A DNA stretch of 64,000 nt from Anabaena sp. PCC 7108 (GTDB lineage: Bacteria > Cyanobacteriota > Cyanobacteriia > Cyanobacteriales > Nostocaceae): assembly GCF_000332135.1 (NCBI RefSeq), contig NZ_KB235896.1:5537356-5601355 (forward strand). Direction: 5' to 3'. The notes beneath the pieces were generated by a model, which ran no database searches, was not told the DNA's origin, and saw only the letters and a list, made by a program, of their open reading frames with translations. A program made the translations under genes and the position numbers. Below are positions 37,384 to 46,137 of this stretch, one piece after another; positions within the stretch are counted from its first letter, which is position 1, and every line of letters starts with the position of its first letter.

Positions 37384-38487
37384 ATGTCATCAATCAGGAG
37401 AACTTGCAGAAATTACTTATTTTTGTTCAGCATAGTTTTACTATTAATAGCTTGCACTGGTCAATCAAAAACCTCAAAAGCAAATATTGATAATCAAGCT
37501 AATCCGGACAAATCTGCAAAAGAAAATTTAGGTATTCAGAAAGTCGAGAGGAAATTAGTTAAATCACTCTCAACCCAAGACTCAGCTCAACAGGGCATTG
37601 TGCTTCCGGAGGTAAACCCCCTAGAACTAGAGGGAATAATAGCGATATCTGGAACTCAGGTAGTTTTGCCAATTAGTCAGGCTATTGCTCAACGCTTTAT
37701 CCAAGACGGGTATCCTAGCAAGATTAATCTCGCTGGTATTGATACGGTTGTTGGCTTCAAACTATTTTGCCAGGATAAAACAATAGATATTGTCAATGCA
37801 GTTCGCCCGATTACCAGTCAGGAGTTAGCCGCCTGTGCTAAGTCAGGTATTCAGCCGATAGGCTTTAAAATTGCTACCGATGCCGTGACTATTGTAGTTA
37901 GTTCTGAGAATAATTTCGTCCCCAACACTCTGACACGCGACGAACTGGCAAAGGTATTTACTGTCCAAAAGTGGTCAGATGTCAATCCCAAATGGCCAAA
38001 AGAACTGATTAAACGCATTATTCCAGCCGGGGCTGGTACGGGGGGAGCAGTTGACTTGTTTGCTCAAGCTATTCTCAAGGGCAACGTTAGCCAACTTACT
38101 AATGCTCCCAATACGATGTTTTATGACTTTGTAGAGCAGTTATACTCAGAAGCTTTAATTGATTCCTACATGGTTGGCTTCTTAGAGTATGGCTCCTATC
38201 AAGAAAACCGTGAGAAGTTGAAGGCGATCGCTATTGATAAAGTAGACCCTTTCCTACCAGGATATCCTCTAACTCGTCCTTTGTATATGTATGCAGATGC
38301 CAAGGCGATTCGGAACCGAACGGAATTAGAAGGGTTTATTAACTATTACTTGACATATGTGGACCAGGAAATTTCTAGTCTTGGCTACCTTCCAGTTAAA
38401 CCAACCGTATTGGATGAATCAAAAACTAAGTTTTTGCAAGTGAAAGGTAATAAAGAGTTATTGAAGTCAGCAAGTAAGAAAAATTAG
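37384..38487 (+). CDS. PstS-like periplasmic binding lipoprotein
   Basis: A 367-residue protein with a lipoprotein signal: basic start, hydrophobic core and lipobox LLIAC with Cys at residue 24. The mature part resembles PBP-like phosphate-binding proteins (SGTQVVLPISQAIAQRF, then DIVNAVRPITSQE, ITDAVTIVVS-like KIATDAVTIVVSSENNFV, and LTRDELAKVFT). The typical phosphate loop SGT is kept in ISGTQVV near the mature N-terminus. It starts 3 bases after the MscS gene and should be co-translated with it. It is a divergent member, so its ligand may not be phosphate. The pairing with a channel suggests a membrane-linked sensing role, which is inference. Confidence 0.78.
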   Translation: MSSIRRTCRNYLFLFSIVLLLIACTGQSKTSKANIDNQANPDKSAKENLGIQKVERKLVKSLSTQDSAQQGIVLPEVNPLELEGIIAISGTQVVLPISQAIAQRFIQDGYPSKINLAGIDTVVGFKLFCQDKTIDIVNAVRPITSQELAACAKSGIQPIGFKIATDAVTIVVSSENNFVPNTLTRDELAKVFTVQKWSDVNPKWPKELIKRIIPAGAGTGGAVDLFAQAILKGNVSQLTNAPNTMFYDFVEQLYSEALIDSYMVGFLEYGSYQENREKLKAIAIDKVDPFLPGYPLTRPLYMYADAKAIRNRTELEGFINYYLTYVDQEISSLGYLPVKPTVLDESKTKFLQVKGNKELLKSASKKN

Positions 38488-38518
38488 TTAGTGGGACAAT
38501 TTTACACTTTTAGAAAAA

Positions 38519-39355
38519 ATGAACAATAAAAAACTGATGATTTTTTCCACAACTAATTTGCAGAAAGTTTTCACAATTACAGGAATAGTTATGCTCACCT
38601 CCTCTGTTTATTTAGGTGATGATCAAGCTCAATCTCTTGCTAACAGTAGAAGTTTATCAAGGAAGGCAGAAGGCAGAGGAGCCACTGCGGTCTTGGGGTC
38701 TCCCCAAGTGAAGCAAGTGGCGTGGCAGGAGGCAGGAGGAAAACGCATTGTAGAAATTCCTGCGCGACTTCTAGGGAGCAAGGGTTTAGGAACCCCACTG
38801 TTGCGTGAGCTTCCCGCAGGGTACGAGAGTTCAGCGGCTTCTTTCTCAGTGGGGGTTGAATCCCCTACTGAGAAAGCTCATAAAGCCTCCTGCCTCCTGC
38901 CTCCTGCCTCCTGCCTCTTGCCTCGTTTATTAATAGCCCAAAATCTAGGGGGAATAGTCCGAAAAATACCCCTAGAAGAAGTCGCACTTCCAGCAATGTC
39001 TTCAGCAAAGACAGCGACCAATGCTAAATTTAGCCAAGCCCGAATCGAACTTAAGTCAGATGGTTCATTAATATACATACTCAGAGGTCAAAACCAACAA
39101 GGCTTTGAAGTTGAAGTACAAGTTACTCCCATTGGCACTCTGATTCAAGTTGACGAGCAAATAGAGTCTAGTGGAGTTCCTGAAACTGCTGTAAAAGCAT
39201 TCAAAAAATGGGCACCAAATGACCCACTTATCAGCACTTGGCGGAGTACTCGTCTTGGCGAATTTTTCTATCAATTTGTCATTCGGGATTTTTGGTTAGA
39301 AATTGCTGCTGATGGTAATAGAGTCCTCATTTACCGCAAAAAAATCAATATTTAG
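38519..39355 (+). CDS. Secreted PepSY-like protein carrying an in-frame repeat insertion
   Basis: A 278-residue frame. The start resembles a signal segment (VFTITGIVMLTSSVYLG). Residues about 48-138 are coded by repeat DNA: GGCAGGAGGCAGGAGG at 38724-38739 and a long inverse run at 38885-38926 (coding ASCLLPPASCLLPR), with GC-rich palindromic parts between. This part has no natural protein character. From about residue 140 a normal sequence resumes (LLIAQNLGGIVRKIPLEEVALP), and the last 105 residues (ARIELKSDGSLIYILRGQ, VEVQVTPIGTLIQVDEQI, AFKKWAP) resemble a PepSY-like small domain. Removing the insertion would leave a protein of about 185 residues. It is in the operon with the MscS and PstS-like genes. 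The function is unknown; the family assignment is weak. Confidence 0.55.
   Translation: MNNKKLMIFSTTNLQKVFTITGIVMLTSSVYLGDDQAQSLANSRSLSRKAEGRGATAVLGSPQVKQVAWQEAGGKRIVEIPARLLGSKGLGTPLLRELPAGYESSAASFSVGVESPTEKAHKASCLLPPASCLLPRLLIAQNLGGIVRKIPLEEVALPAMSSAKTATNAKFSQARIELKSDGSLIYILRGQNQQGFEVEVQVTPIGTLIQVDEQIESSGVPETAVKAFKKWAPNDPLISTWRSTRLGEFFYQFVIRDFWLEIAADGNRVLIYRKKINI
38660..38930 (+). repeat. Repeat block inserted inside a coding region
   Basis: A segment of about 270 bases with GGCAGAAGGCAGAGG near 38662, GGCAGGAGGCAGGAGG at 38724-38739 and five inverse CCTCCTG units at 38885-38926. Between these are GC-rich palindromic pieces such as GGGTCTCCCCAAG. The block has a multiple-of-three length, so the host frame stays open. 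Confidence 0.65.
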
Positions 39356-39396
39356 CAAATCAACAGTCAAAATATGCAATTCGGCGACACAGAGCT

Positions 39397-40413
39397 ATGA
39401 AGACATTTACAATCAGTAATTGCCAGAGAATTGCCGCTACCACACTAACTGCAATAACGATTATTTTCACTACTAATACTGCTTCTGCTCAATTACTTAA
39501 GGGTGGTGGGGCTGCTTTTTCCGAACCTCTTTATCAGCGATATAGTGCAGAATACGAACGGGAAACAGGCGTTAAGTTCCAATACACTGCGATTGGCAGT
39601 GGTGGTGGTATTCGTTTGTTCATCAATAAAACTGTAGACCTCGCAGGTACTACTTTAATTCCTACCCCAATTGAGAAAAATCAAATGCAAGATGGGTTGC
39701 TAATGGTACCTACAGGGGGAGGGTCAATAGCTATTATTTACAATCTTGAAGATGTAACCGCAGATGTCAAGTTATCTCGTGAGCAACTGGCAAAAATATT
39801 TACAGGTCAAATTGCCAATTGGAACCAAGTTGATTCCAGTTTTCCTAACAAAAAGATTCAAGTCATAGTTCAATCTGACAGTAGCGGTACTAATTTGACC
39901 CTGACTAAATACTTGCGAAAAATTACGGGTGGAAAAATAGAATCTAGCCGAGAACCTAATTGGGGATTTCAGGTCTTTGCTTCCCTTCCCCAAGATAGTG
40001 CAATAGCAGGAGAAGTGCGAAGAATTGATGGTGCAATCGGCTATATTCAAACAAGCTTTGCTCGTCAGAACAATCTGCCTACAGCTAGGATTGAAAATCG
40101 GTCTGGTCGTTACGTAGAACCAACCTTAGCAGAAACGGAAAAAGCTCTAGTCAATATCAAGTTTAATGATGAGTTCACGACTGAAGATATAGATGATCCA
40201 GAAGATGGCTACCCCTTGGTTAGTTTGAGTTGGCTACTTTTCTATAACAAGTACCCTAACGAAACTCTTGTCCAGTCCAATAAGAACTTGTTGATATGGA
40301 TTCTAACTAAGGGTCAAGGATTTAATCGAGAGCTAGGGTACACGAAAATTCCCGAAGATGTAGCTAAAAAAGTGATTGAAACTGCCAATAATGAATTGAA
40401 GGTTCGTCCTTAA
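39397..40413 (+). CDS. pstS: PstS-type phosphate-binding protein
   Basis: A 338-residue protein with a signal peptide cut after TNTASA (near residue 30). The mature sequence has the PstS pattern: KGGGAAFSEPLYQRYSAEY, YTAIGSGGGIRLF (phosphate loop), DLAGTTLIPTPIEK, LSREQLAKIFTGQIANWNQV and VIVQSDSSGTNLTLTKYL. PstS delivers phosphate to the PstCAB transporter; no pstCAB genes follow, instead an SLH-porin gene comes 44 bases later. A stand-alone copy may serve uptake with a transporter elsewhere or help sensing. It stands 41 bases downstream of the PepSY-like gene in the same direction, probably in one operon with the channel. Confidence 0.9.
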   Translation: MKTFTISNCQRIAATTLTAITIIFTTNTASAQLLKGGGAAFSEPLYQRYSAEYERETGVKFQYTAIGSGGGIRLFINKTVDLAGTTLIPTPIEKNQMQDGLLMVPTGGGSIAIIYNLEDVTADVKLSREQLAKIFTGQIANWNQVDSSFPNKKIQVIVQSDSSGTNLTLTKYLRKITGGKIESSREPNWGFQVFASLPQDSAIAGEVRRIDGAIGYIQTSFARQNNLPTARIENRSGRYVEPTLAETEKALVNIKFNDEFTTEDIDDPEDGYPLVSLSWLLFYNKYPNETLVQSNKNLLIWILTKGQGFNRELGYTKIPEDVAKKVIETANNELKVRP

Positions 40414-40457
40414 AAAAGGTTTTTTATCCATTGTTTGTGTAGAAAAATGCAAAAATT

Positions 40458-42356
40458 ATGAGCAAATTGAGTCTGCCATTGCCGCTGACTTTATTGATCC
40501 TGGGTTACAATTTATTAGTATTATCTCCGGTCTTGGCGCAAGCAAATTATACTAATACTTCAGGATTTGAAATTCCAACAACTGTAAACTTGCTAGAGAA
40601 TCATGACGTTAGTTCTGTTGATGAATTAGCTCCTAATTCAGATGTGATAGTCAGATCAACTGTTCAAGGAAACGGGGAATTCTTAACAGGGAACAATGCG
40701 GTACAAGACCAGAGATTTTACCCCGAACTTTCACAACCGTCTATAAAGGCGGGGGTTTCTAGCACTTTAGAAAACCAACTGGCTTCTGGTAATAAAATTA
40801 CTTCAAAAACCTCTGATGATCAACTTAAAATTCCAGAAATTCCTACTAACCAATTACAGCCACCCCAACTATATAGCCAACCACCAGATGCGATGACGGA
40901 AGTTACCAGGGTTGAAGATTTACGAGATGTTATTCCTGGGGATTGGGCTTATGAAGCACTGCGAAGCTTGGTAGAAAAATATCGTTGCATTGTTGGTTCT
41001 GAAAAAGCTACTTTTGAGGGTAATCGGGCTATAAACCGTTATGAATTTGCTGCTGCTTTTAATACTTGCTTGCTTAAGATGGGACGTATAATTTATAGCT
41101 TAAATAATACATTCCCTAATCAAGAAGATTTGGCATCTGTAAAAAGGCTACAAGCAGACTTTGCTACAGAACTGAAAACCCTCACCACTAAGGTAGATAA
41201 CTTAGAACAGCGAGTAGCCTTTGTCAAAGACCATCAGTTTAGTACTACTACAATTATTCGGGGGACTGTAGATTTTAATTTAATTAGTGCTTTTGGAGGA
41301 CAGAAAGCTGTTTCTTCTGGGAGTAATCCCAGGGAAAGTTTGAATGAAAATCTTACTTTATCAGGGCGAGTAAATCTCAATTTCGATACCAGTTTTACAG
41401 GTAAAGACCGATTGCGTACTAACATTCGGGCTGGAAATGTTAGCAATTTTGGTTCCAGTGTGACTGGAACAGATATGACTCGCCTGATTGGTGCTGTTAA
41501 TACTGGTAACAATGTTACGCTAGGTTCGTTGTTTTATGAGTTTCCGATCGCAGGTAAACGCGGTAAAGTTGCGATCGCATCTGTTGCTGACTTTCCCACT
41601 CGCATTTTCCCTGCGCTTAATCCTGTTGCTTCTATTTCCAATTTTGGTGCTGAAAGTCCTATCTACTCATTTGCTTTTGGTACGGGTGCTGTAGTTTACT
41701 ATAACTTCACTGATAAAATTGCCGCTGGTGTCAGTTATTTAACTACTTCTGGTAGCAATCCACTTGAAGGACTGTTTGGTGGTCAATCTACTGCTTTAGC
41801 TCAGGTAACTTATACTCCATCTGATAAGTTAGCGATCGCTTTTACCTATGGTCACTACTACGCTTCAACACCTAATCTAACTGGGAGTAAGGGTAGTAGA
41901 TTTGCTCAGTTACCTTTTGGAGGCAGTACTGCGACTTCCGCCAACGCTTATGGTTTACAGTCTACTTACAAGTTGAGCAATAAGTTGATTTTAGGTGGTT
42001 GGTTTAGCTATTTCAATGCTAGGGCTGAGTCTGAGCCTAGCGTTAGTGGTTTAGATGGTTCAATTGGAGCTAATGCTGACATCTGGAGTTGGGCAATTAC
42101 TGCGGTAGTGCCAGATTTGGGTAAGTTAGGTAGTCAGTTAAATTTTGTCTTTGGTATGCCTCCGAAGGTGACAAGTAATGATGTTTCTTCTCGTTTAGAT
42201 AGCGATACTTCAATGCATTTTGAGCTATCTTATCGCTATCCAGTGACTGATAGAGTTTCTATTACTCCGGGAGTTTTGTTGATTACTAATCCTGAGCATA
42301 ATGCTGCCAATGATAGTATTTGGATTGGATTATTGCGAACTACTTTTTCGTTTTAA
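40458..42356 (+). CDS. SLH-domain outer-membrane porin (cyanobacterial iron-uptake/OprB type)
   Basis: A 632-residue protein with a signal peptide (LPLPLTLLILGYNLLVLSPVLAQA). An S-layer homology domain lies at about residues 155-215 (VEDLRDVIPGDWAYEALRSLVEKY, then AINRYEFAAAFNTCL). A short coiled coil follows (LKTLTTKVDNLEQRV) and a beta barrel of about 370 residues ending with an aromatic C-terminal strand LLRTTFSF, the usual signal for outer-membrane insertion. This is the standard cyanobacterial porin type in which the SLH domain binds peptidoglycan. It follows PstS by 44 bases, so phosphate or another anion may be among the solutes it passes. The linker at about 30-150 is longer than usual. 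Confidence 0.92.
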   Translation: MSKLSLPLPLTLLILGYNLLVLSPVLAQANYTNTSGFEIPTTVNLLENHDVSSVDELAPNSDVIVRSTVQGNGEFLTGNNAVQDQRFYPELSQPSIKAGVSSTLENQLASGNKITSKTSDDQLKIPEIPTNQLQPPQLYSQPPDAMTEVTRVEDLRDVIPGDWAYEALRSLVEKYRCIVGSEKATFEGNRAINRYEFAAAFNTCLLKMGRIIYSLNNTFPNQEDLASVKRLQADFATELKTLTTKVDNLEQRVAFVKDHQFSTTTIIRGTVDFNLISAFGGQKAVSSGSNPRESLNENLTLSGRVNLNFDTSFTGKDRLRTNIRAGNVSNFGSSVTGTDMTRLIGAVNTGNNVTLGSLFYEFPIAGKRGKVAIASVADFPTRIFPALNPVASISNFGAESPIYSFAFGTGAVVYYNFTDKIAAGVSYLTTSGSNPLEGLFGGQSTALAQVTYTPSDKLAIAFTYGHYYASTPNLTGSKGSRFAQLPFGGSTATSANAYGLQSTYKLSNKLILGGWFSYFNARAESEPSVSGLDGSIGANADIWSWAITAVVPDLGKLGSQLNFVFGMPPKVTSNDVSSRLDSDTSMHFELSYRYPVTDRVSITPGVLLITNPEHNAANDSIWIGLLRTTFSF

Positions 42357-42678
42357 TTAAAACCCATCTCTAGAATATCAAAAGCAATTTTGGCAACTAA
42401 TAGATCAGGTCGAGTCACTTTATAATAGTCGTCCTGAGTAAGCTTCCTACTTTTCCGACTTTATTTATTAGTAAATAAGGATTAATATTCTTTAGCAATG
42501 CCTTCAAAAATCCCGTAAGATTGGACAATGTTTTTTTAATGACTAGCAAGCTTTTACAAAATTGGCATAAAATAATTTATTATCGTTAACAATTTCTAAA
42601 AACCTGATGATCGCACTTACAGAATCAGGGTTTAACGTGAGAATACAATTTCCAACTCATAGATTAAGATAGAAAACA
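42357..42678 (+). other. Intergenic region before the biosynthetic cluster
   Basis: A 322-base AT-rich gap. It has a TTCCTACTTTTCCGACTTT repeat at 42444-42462 of the family also seen at 27592, 32590 and 46751. It probably holds the promoter of the arginine oxidase gene, but no boxes were assigned. No terminator for the porin gene was recognised. Confidence 0.45.
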
Positions 42679-43887
42679 ATGCTGAAGTTTCAAGACCTAA
42701 CTCAACACGAGGTTGAAGCACTTAAGCAAAAGCATAACTATGCTGATGCTCATACTCATCAATCACAATCTCCTTCTCAACTGGAGATTATTAAAAGGTT
42801 GCCTGAGTTATGGCTTGAAGCCGAAAAAACTAAGCAAGAAACCTTAAATAATAAATTTATAGAAACCTTTTATAAAATGAGAGGATTGGATACAGCCTTA
42901 TTTCCCAACAATGTCATGCTTTATTATGCGGCTTCAATCGCCATCATTCATATAGCCAACTATCTCTTAAAAAAACGCTTGAGCGTCACTTTAATTGAAC
43001 CTTGTTTTGATAATCTCTATGAAATATTGTCGCACCTTGCAATTCCTCTTGATCCTTTAAAAGAAGAATTATTACACGATGTCGATAAAATTTATGAAAA
43101 TCTCAAAACTCATGTCAAGAGTGATGCAATATTTATCGTAGACCCTAATAACCCAACAGGATTCACGCTGCTGGGACAGAAAAACAAAAAAGCTTTTGAA
43201 AATGTGGTTCAGTTTTGTAAAGATTATGACAAGATACTTGTTATAGATTATTGCTTTGCCAATTTTTTGATGAACGATGAGGAAATTGAACTTTATGATA
43301 CCTATAAAGTCTTAAAAGAATCGGGTATTAAATATATGGCAATTGAAGACACCGGAAAAACCTGGCCAATTCAGGATGCCAAAATAGCCATGCTGAAAGT
43401 CAGCGACAATCTCTATGAAGAGATGTATAGCATTTATACAGCATATATTCTTAATGTATCTCCCTTCATTCTCAATGTCCTCACAGAATACCTACTAGAT
43501 TCCCAAAACTGCCAGTTTGCTTCCATAAAAAATCTCTTAAATACAAACCGAAAGATTTTAGAAGAAACATTTCAAGATAGTATGTTAAAACCGCTCAAGC
43601 CAAAAGGTAACGTCAGTGTCGCCTGGTGTGAAATCATGGAGCCTAATCTCAAGGCGACTGAACTGCAAAAAATCTTATACGAGGAGGGCGTATATGTTTT
43701 ACCAGGAACCTACTTTTTCTGGCACAATCCTGACCAAGGAGAGAAATACATCAGAATAGCTCTAGCGCGAGATACTGATAATTTTACTGAGGGTACGTCT
43801 TTAATTAAGAGCATACTAGACAGGCTAGATAAAAACTTTTCTGCTCAAGTAGCAGCAGTGCCACAGCTTTCACCGTCAGGGGGGTAA
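42679..43887 (+). CDS. MppP/RohP-like PLP-dependent arginine oxidase/hydroxylase
   Basis: A 402-residue fold-type I PLP enzyme. The PLP Lys can be placed at K227 in the segment IEDTGKTWP; other features are FNYADAHTHQSQSP-like NYADAHTHQSQSPSQLEII, LPELWLEAE, LIEPCFDNLYEIL and DPNNPTG. From memory, MppP of enduracididine biosynthesis has ADGHARQALSPGQ, LPVLWAESE, LVHPTFDNI, PNNPTG and IEDTGKLWP in the same order. MppP and RohP use O2 to turn L-Arg into 4-hydroxy-2-ketoarginine, a precursor of enduracididine and of the 2-aminoimidazole of azomycin. The match includes the N-terminal segment that covers the active site in MppP. The gene opens the cluster and is followed by the fossil of an aldolase gene at 43972. 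A plain aminotransferase is the alternative. Confidence 0.8.
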   Translation: MLKFQDLTQHEVEALKQKHNYADAHTHQSQSPSQLEIIKRLPELWLEAEKTKQETLNNKFIETFYKMRGLDTALFPNNVMLYYAASIAIIHIANYLLKKRLSVTLIEPCFDNLYEILSHLAIPLDPLKEELLHDVDKIYENLKTHVKSDAIFIVDPNNPTGFTLLGQKNKKAFENVVQFCKDYDKILVIDYCFANFLMNDEEIELYDTYKVLKESGIKYMAIEDTGKTWPIQDAKIAMLKVSDNLYEEMYSIYTAYILNVSPFILNVLTEYLLDSQNCQFASIKNLLNTNRKILEETFQDSMLKPLKPKGNVSVAWCEIMEPNLKATELQKILYEEGVYVLPGTYFFWHNPDQGEKYIRIALARDTDNFTEGTSLIKSILDRLDKNFSAQVAAVPQLSPSGG

Positions 43888-43971
43888 ACGCGAGAAAATT
43901 AATGGAAAGAAGATTTTTAGAGTGTGAAAACCCATTGCTACTAACAAACTGATGAGATACTAGGTAAGACA

Positions 43972-44094
43972 ATGCAATGGAAGGGTGTAATGCCAGCTAT
44001 CACGACGGAAACATTGATAGCTCCGCCGCACGTACAGGTGCTAGCCCCGCAACTGCGGGCAAGCTTGAAGCAAGCACAGGCGGATTCGGATTAG
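43972..44094 (+). pseudogene. Chimeric fossil ORF: aldolase start fused to thioesterase end
   Basis: A 40-codon frame reading MQWKGVMPAITTETLIA, then PPHVQVLAPQLRASLKQAQADSD. The first part equals the start of the aldolase at 46055 (MQWKGVMPIITTS), and the DNA before it shares GAGATACTAGGTA with that gene's leader. The second part equals the very end of the NRPS at 56485-60735 (QPHVQVLATQLLSYLEQAQ). The codons differ at several silent positions, so this derives from another, diverged copy. A large internal deletion fused the two ends of a related cluster. It is unlikely to make a functional protein. Confidence 0.85.
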
Positions 44095-44170
44095 CTTCAC
44101 AAAACCCATCGTGGAAAATTGTTCAAAATTTTAAGACTACCGAATTGAGGAAAAGAAAATGATGGATCGA

Positions 44171-44987
44171 CAATACCTTAGCCAAAATAAGAGGATGAAG
44201 AGAGAGGTCCGATGTAATAGAGTTATTGTCTTGGCATAAATTTCCCAGCTTGGGTGCGATCGCAAACTTTGAAGAGATAGGGCTGCCGTAGTAGAGTTAT
44301 TGTCTCTCACAACGATAACTCAAAACCCACTTTCCAGCCCATGCCCGACATCTTATCATTGTTACAATGCCTCCTGCCGCAGATAAATGCTACAACAATG
44401 CGGCAATTGAACCAAATAATCCTGGCCATGTTATCGATGAGCGGTCGATACCTGGCAAATATTTATGTAAAAGTGCTATTGAGGATGAGATTCAAACTGA
44501 TATTTATCAAGCCACTCTTCTTCACAAAGAATTTGCTCAAGCTATCAATGTAGTGATTTTGGTAAAAACCAATCTTAAAACTTAATGCTTGCAGCCATGT
44601 AATTCTTTTTTCTAGCGACCTAACTCTGTCGTTTGAAAAAATCATCGACTATTACAAACTCCGTTTCCAAATTGAGTTTTGGGGATTGGAAGATTTTATG
44701 AACCTTGGCAAAACTGCCGTGACTAATGCTGCTAATTTAGCATTTTTTATGGTCAATTTATCCCACCATCTTCTCGCTGATTTCCGTCAACTCAATCCCG
44801 GTTCCGGCATTATTGATCTTAAGGCTTACCATCGTGGTTTTCAATATGTTCGTGAAATGTTAAAAATGCTTCCCGAAATCCCTGAGCCTATTTTATTAAC
44901 CCAGATTTTTGCCAAGCTTACTGCTTTAGGACGCATTCATCCCGTTTCCAGCAGCGTTGAACCCTCGGTAAATTGGCAGAGGTATTG
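44171..44987 (+). mobile_element. Decayed IS element, same family as the IS at 25378
   Basis: The ends CAATACCTTAGCCAAAA (from 44171) and AATTGGCAGAGGTATTG (to 44987) resemble the inverted repeats of the complete IS. The transposase is in pieces: residues 1-36 (MPDILSLLQCLLPQINATTM), then a deletion of about 600 bases, then GKYLCKSAIEDEIQTDIYQA in another frame, a frameshift near 44583, and a 21-base loss that removes the NFRDAKQ segment with the last catalytic Lys. The leader is partly duplicated (GTAATAGAGTTATTGTCT at 44214 and GTAGTAGAGTTATTGTCT at 44290). No target duplication is visible, which fits a rearrangement at this site. Confidence 0.85.
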
Positions 44988-45044
44988 ATTTGAAGAACTA
45001 ATTATGCAGATTAAGCCTGATATTGAGAACCTCGCTGTTAATGC

Positions 45045-45156
45045 AGGACACCCTCTAGACCGGCACTAATGGAGAGCGAAAAAAGCTCAGGGTTTCCCCC
45101 TAAGCCTTTCACAGCCCTATCTATCAATCAGTTTATTTTCCTCCATAGGGTGTCCT
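45045..45156. repeat. Inverted repeat pair at the aldolase 3' end
   Basis: AGGACACCCT (45045-45054) and AGGGTGTCCT (45147-45156) are perfect inverted copies about 90 bases apart; the right copy touches the aldolase stop codon. A smaller GAGC...GCTC hairpin with an A-run lies between them near 45073. It may be a terminator region or part of a mobile repeat. Confidence 0.5.
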
Positions 45157-46055
45157 TAAAGTTTTGGACGATTAGCTAAGGCTGTTTTAATGATGTTGTG
45201 AGCTTCCTCCAGTTCAGAGCCAACGAGTTCTAATCGTGGGGGACGCACAATGGTATTCCCCCAACCAACGACCTCCTGAATCAGCTTAGTTGTCTGCACA
45301 AACTTATGTCCGACATTGAGTCCTGCTAAGATAAGAAACCACCGATAGAGATTAAATGCTTTCTCATAGTCGCCCTGCACAGCGTAATTATAAAGAGCTA
45401 CAGATTCTTTTGGTAAAGCGTTGGCAAGTCCCGCCACCCAGCATGTTGCTCCTGCGGCTATACCTTCAACCAGGAAACTATCTAAACCAACAGTAGGAGA
45501 AAGACGCTCTCCCAACAAAGCGCGAATGGCAGTGATTCGGCGCACATCACCAGTTGCTTCCTTAACAGTTTGAACATTAGAATGCTCGTTAGCGAGTTCG
45601 GCAATCTGCTCTGGCAGAAGATCGCTCTGGTAGCTAGAGGGGTCATTGTATAACATACAGGGAAGTTTTGTTGCCTCAACCACAGCAAAAAGATGTGTTT
45701 TCATCTCACGCCAATCTGGGCTGTATTGATAGGGAGGTAAAATCATTAAGCCGCTACAGCCAACTTCCTCTGCTCGTTTAGCAAAAGCTACGGCTTCGGC
45801 TGTATTGATACCTCCTGTTCCAGAAACGATAGGTACGCGATCGCCTACTGCGGATACGCACGTTTGTATGTTCTGTATTTTTTCATCAAAACTTAAAGTG
45901 CTTGCTTCCCCAAGCGTACCATTAACAACAATACCCGTGCAACCATTATCCACCAACCAATAAGCATGTTTAGCCATAAATTCCCGATCTATGGATAAGT
46001 CTTTCCTAAAACTAGTAGTAATTATTGGCATTACGCCTTTCCATTGCATTTTCAT
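45156..46055 (-). CDS. DapA-family aldolase/lyase of the arginine pathway
   Basis: A 299-residue class I aldolase. Family marks are GVMPIITTSF at the N-terminus, NGTLGEASTLS (the pyruvate carboxylate loop), CMLYNDPSSY (Tyr of the YNxP motif) and TVKEATGD, whose Lys forms the Schiff base. DapA-family members carry out aldol or retro-aldol reactions with pyruvate. Next to an arginine oxidase gene, the likely reaction is cleavage of 4-hydroxy-2-ketoarginine into guanidinoacetaldehyde and pyruvate, as I recall for RohR of azomycin biosynthesis; this is inferred. It is not needed for lysine synthesis here. The leader GGAGATACTAGGT before ATG is shared with the fossil at 43972. It is transcribed in the same direction as the cupin gene 82 bases upstream. 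Confidence 0.82.
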   Translation of the reverse strand: MKMQWKGVMPIITTSFRKDLSIDREFMAKHAYWLVDNGCTGIVVNGTLGEASTLSFDEKIQNIQTCVSAVGDRVPIVSGTGGINTAEAVAFAKRAEEVGCSGLMILPPYQYSPDWREMKTHLFAVVEATKLPCMLYNDPSSYQSDLLPEQIAELANEHSNVQTVKEATGDVRRITAIRALLGERLSPTVGLDSFLVEGIAAGATCWVAGLANALPKESVALYNYAVQGDYEKAFNLYRWFLILAGLNVGHKFVQTTKLIQEVVGWGNTIVRPPRLELVGSELEEAHNIIKTALANRPKL

Positions 46056-46137
46056 ACCTAGTATCTCCGTCGGTTATCTGTTAGATAGCGGATAGATTAT
46101 AGCCAAACGTTACAAAGTTCATTCCATGTTTTTACTT

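Noticed and set aside
42679-43887. Ordinary class I aminotransferase for amino acid metabolism
   Set aside because: The N-terminal segment and the IEDTGKxWP lysine motif fit the MppP/RohP oxidases better, and the gene sits in a biosynthetic cluster.
43977-44162. 61-codon frame overlapping the fossil ORF
   Set aside because: It is in another frame than the one that matches the aldolase and thioesterase ends; the match in frame 43972 is the meaningful one.
45156-46055. Housekeeping dihydrodipicolinate synthase for lysine
   Set aside because: Its place beside the arginine oxidase and cupin, and the fossil copy in the same context, argue for a pathway-specific aldolase.
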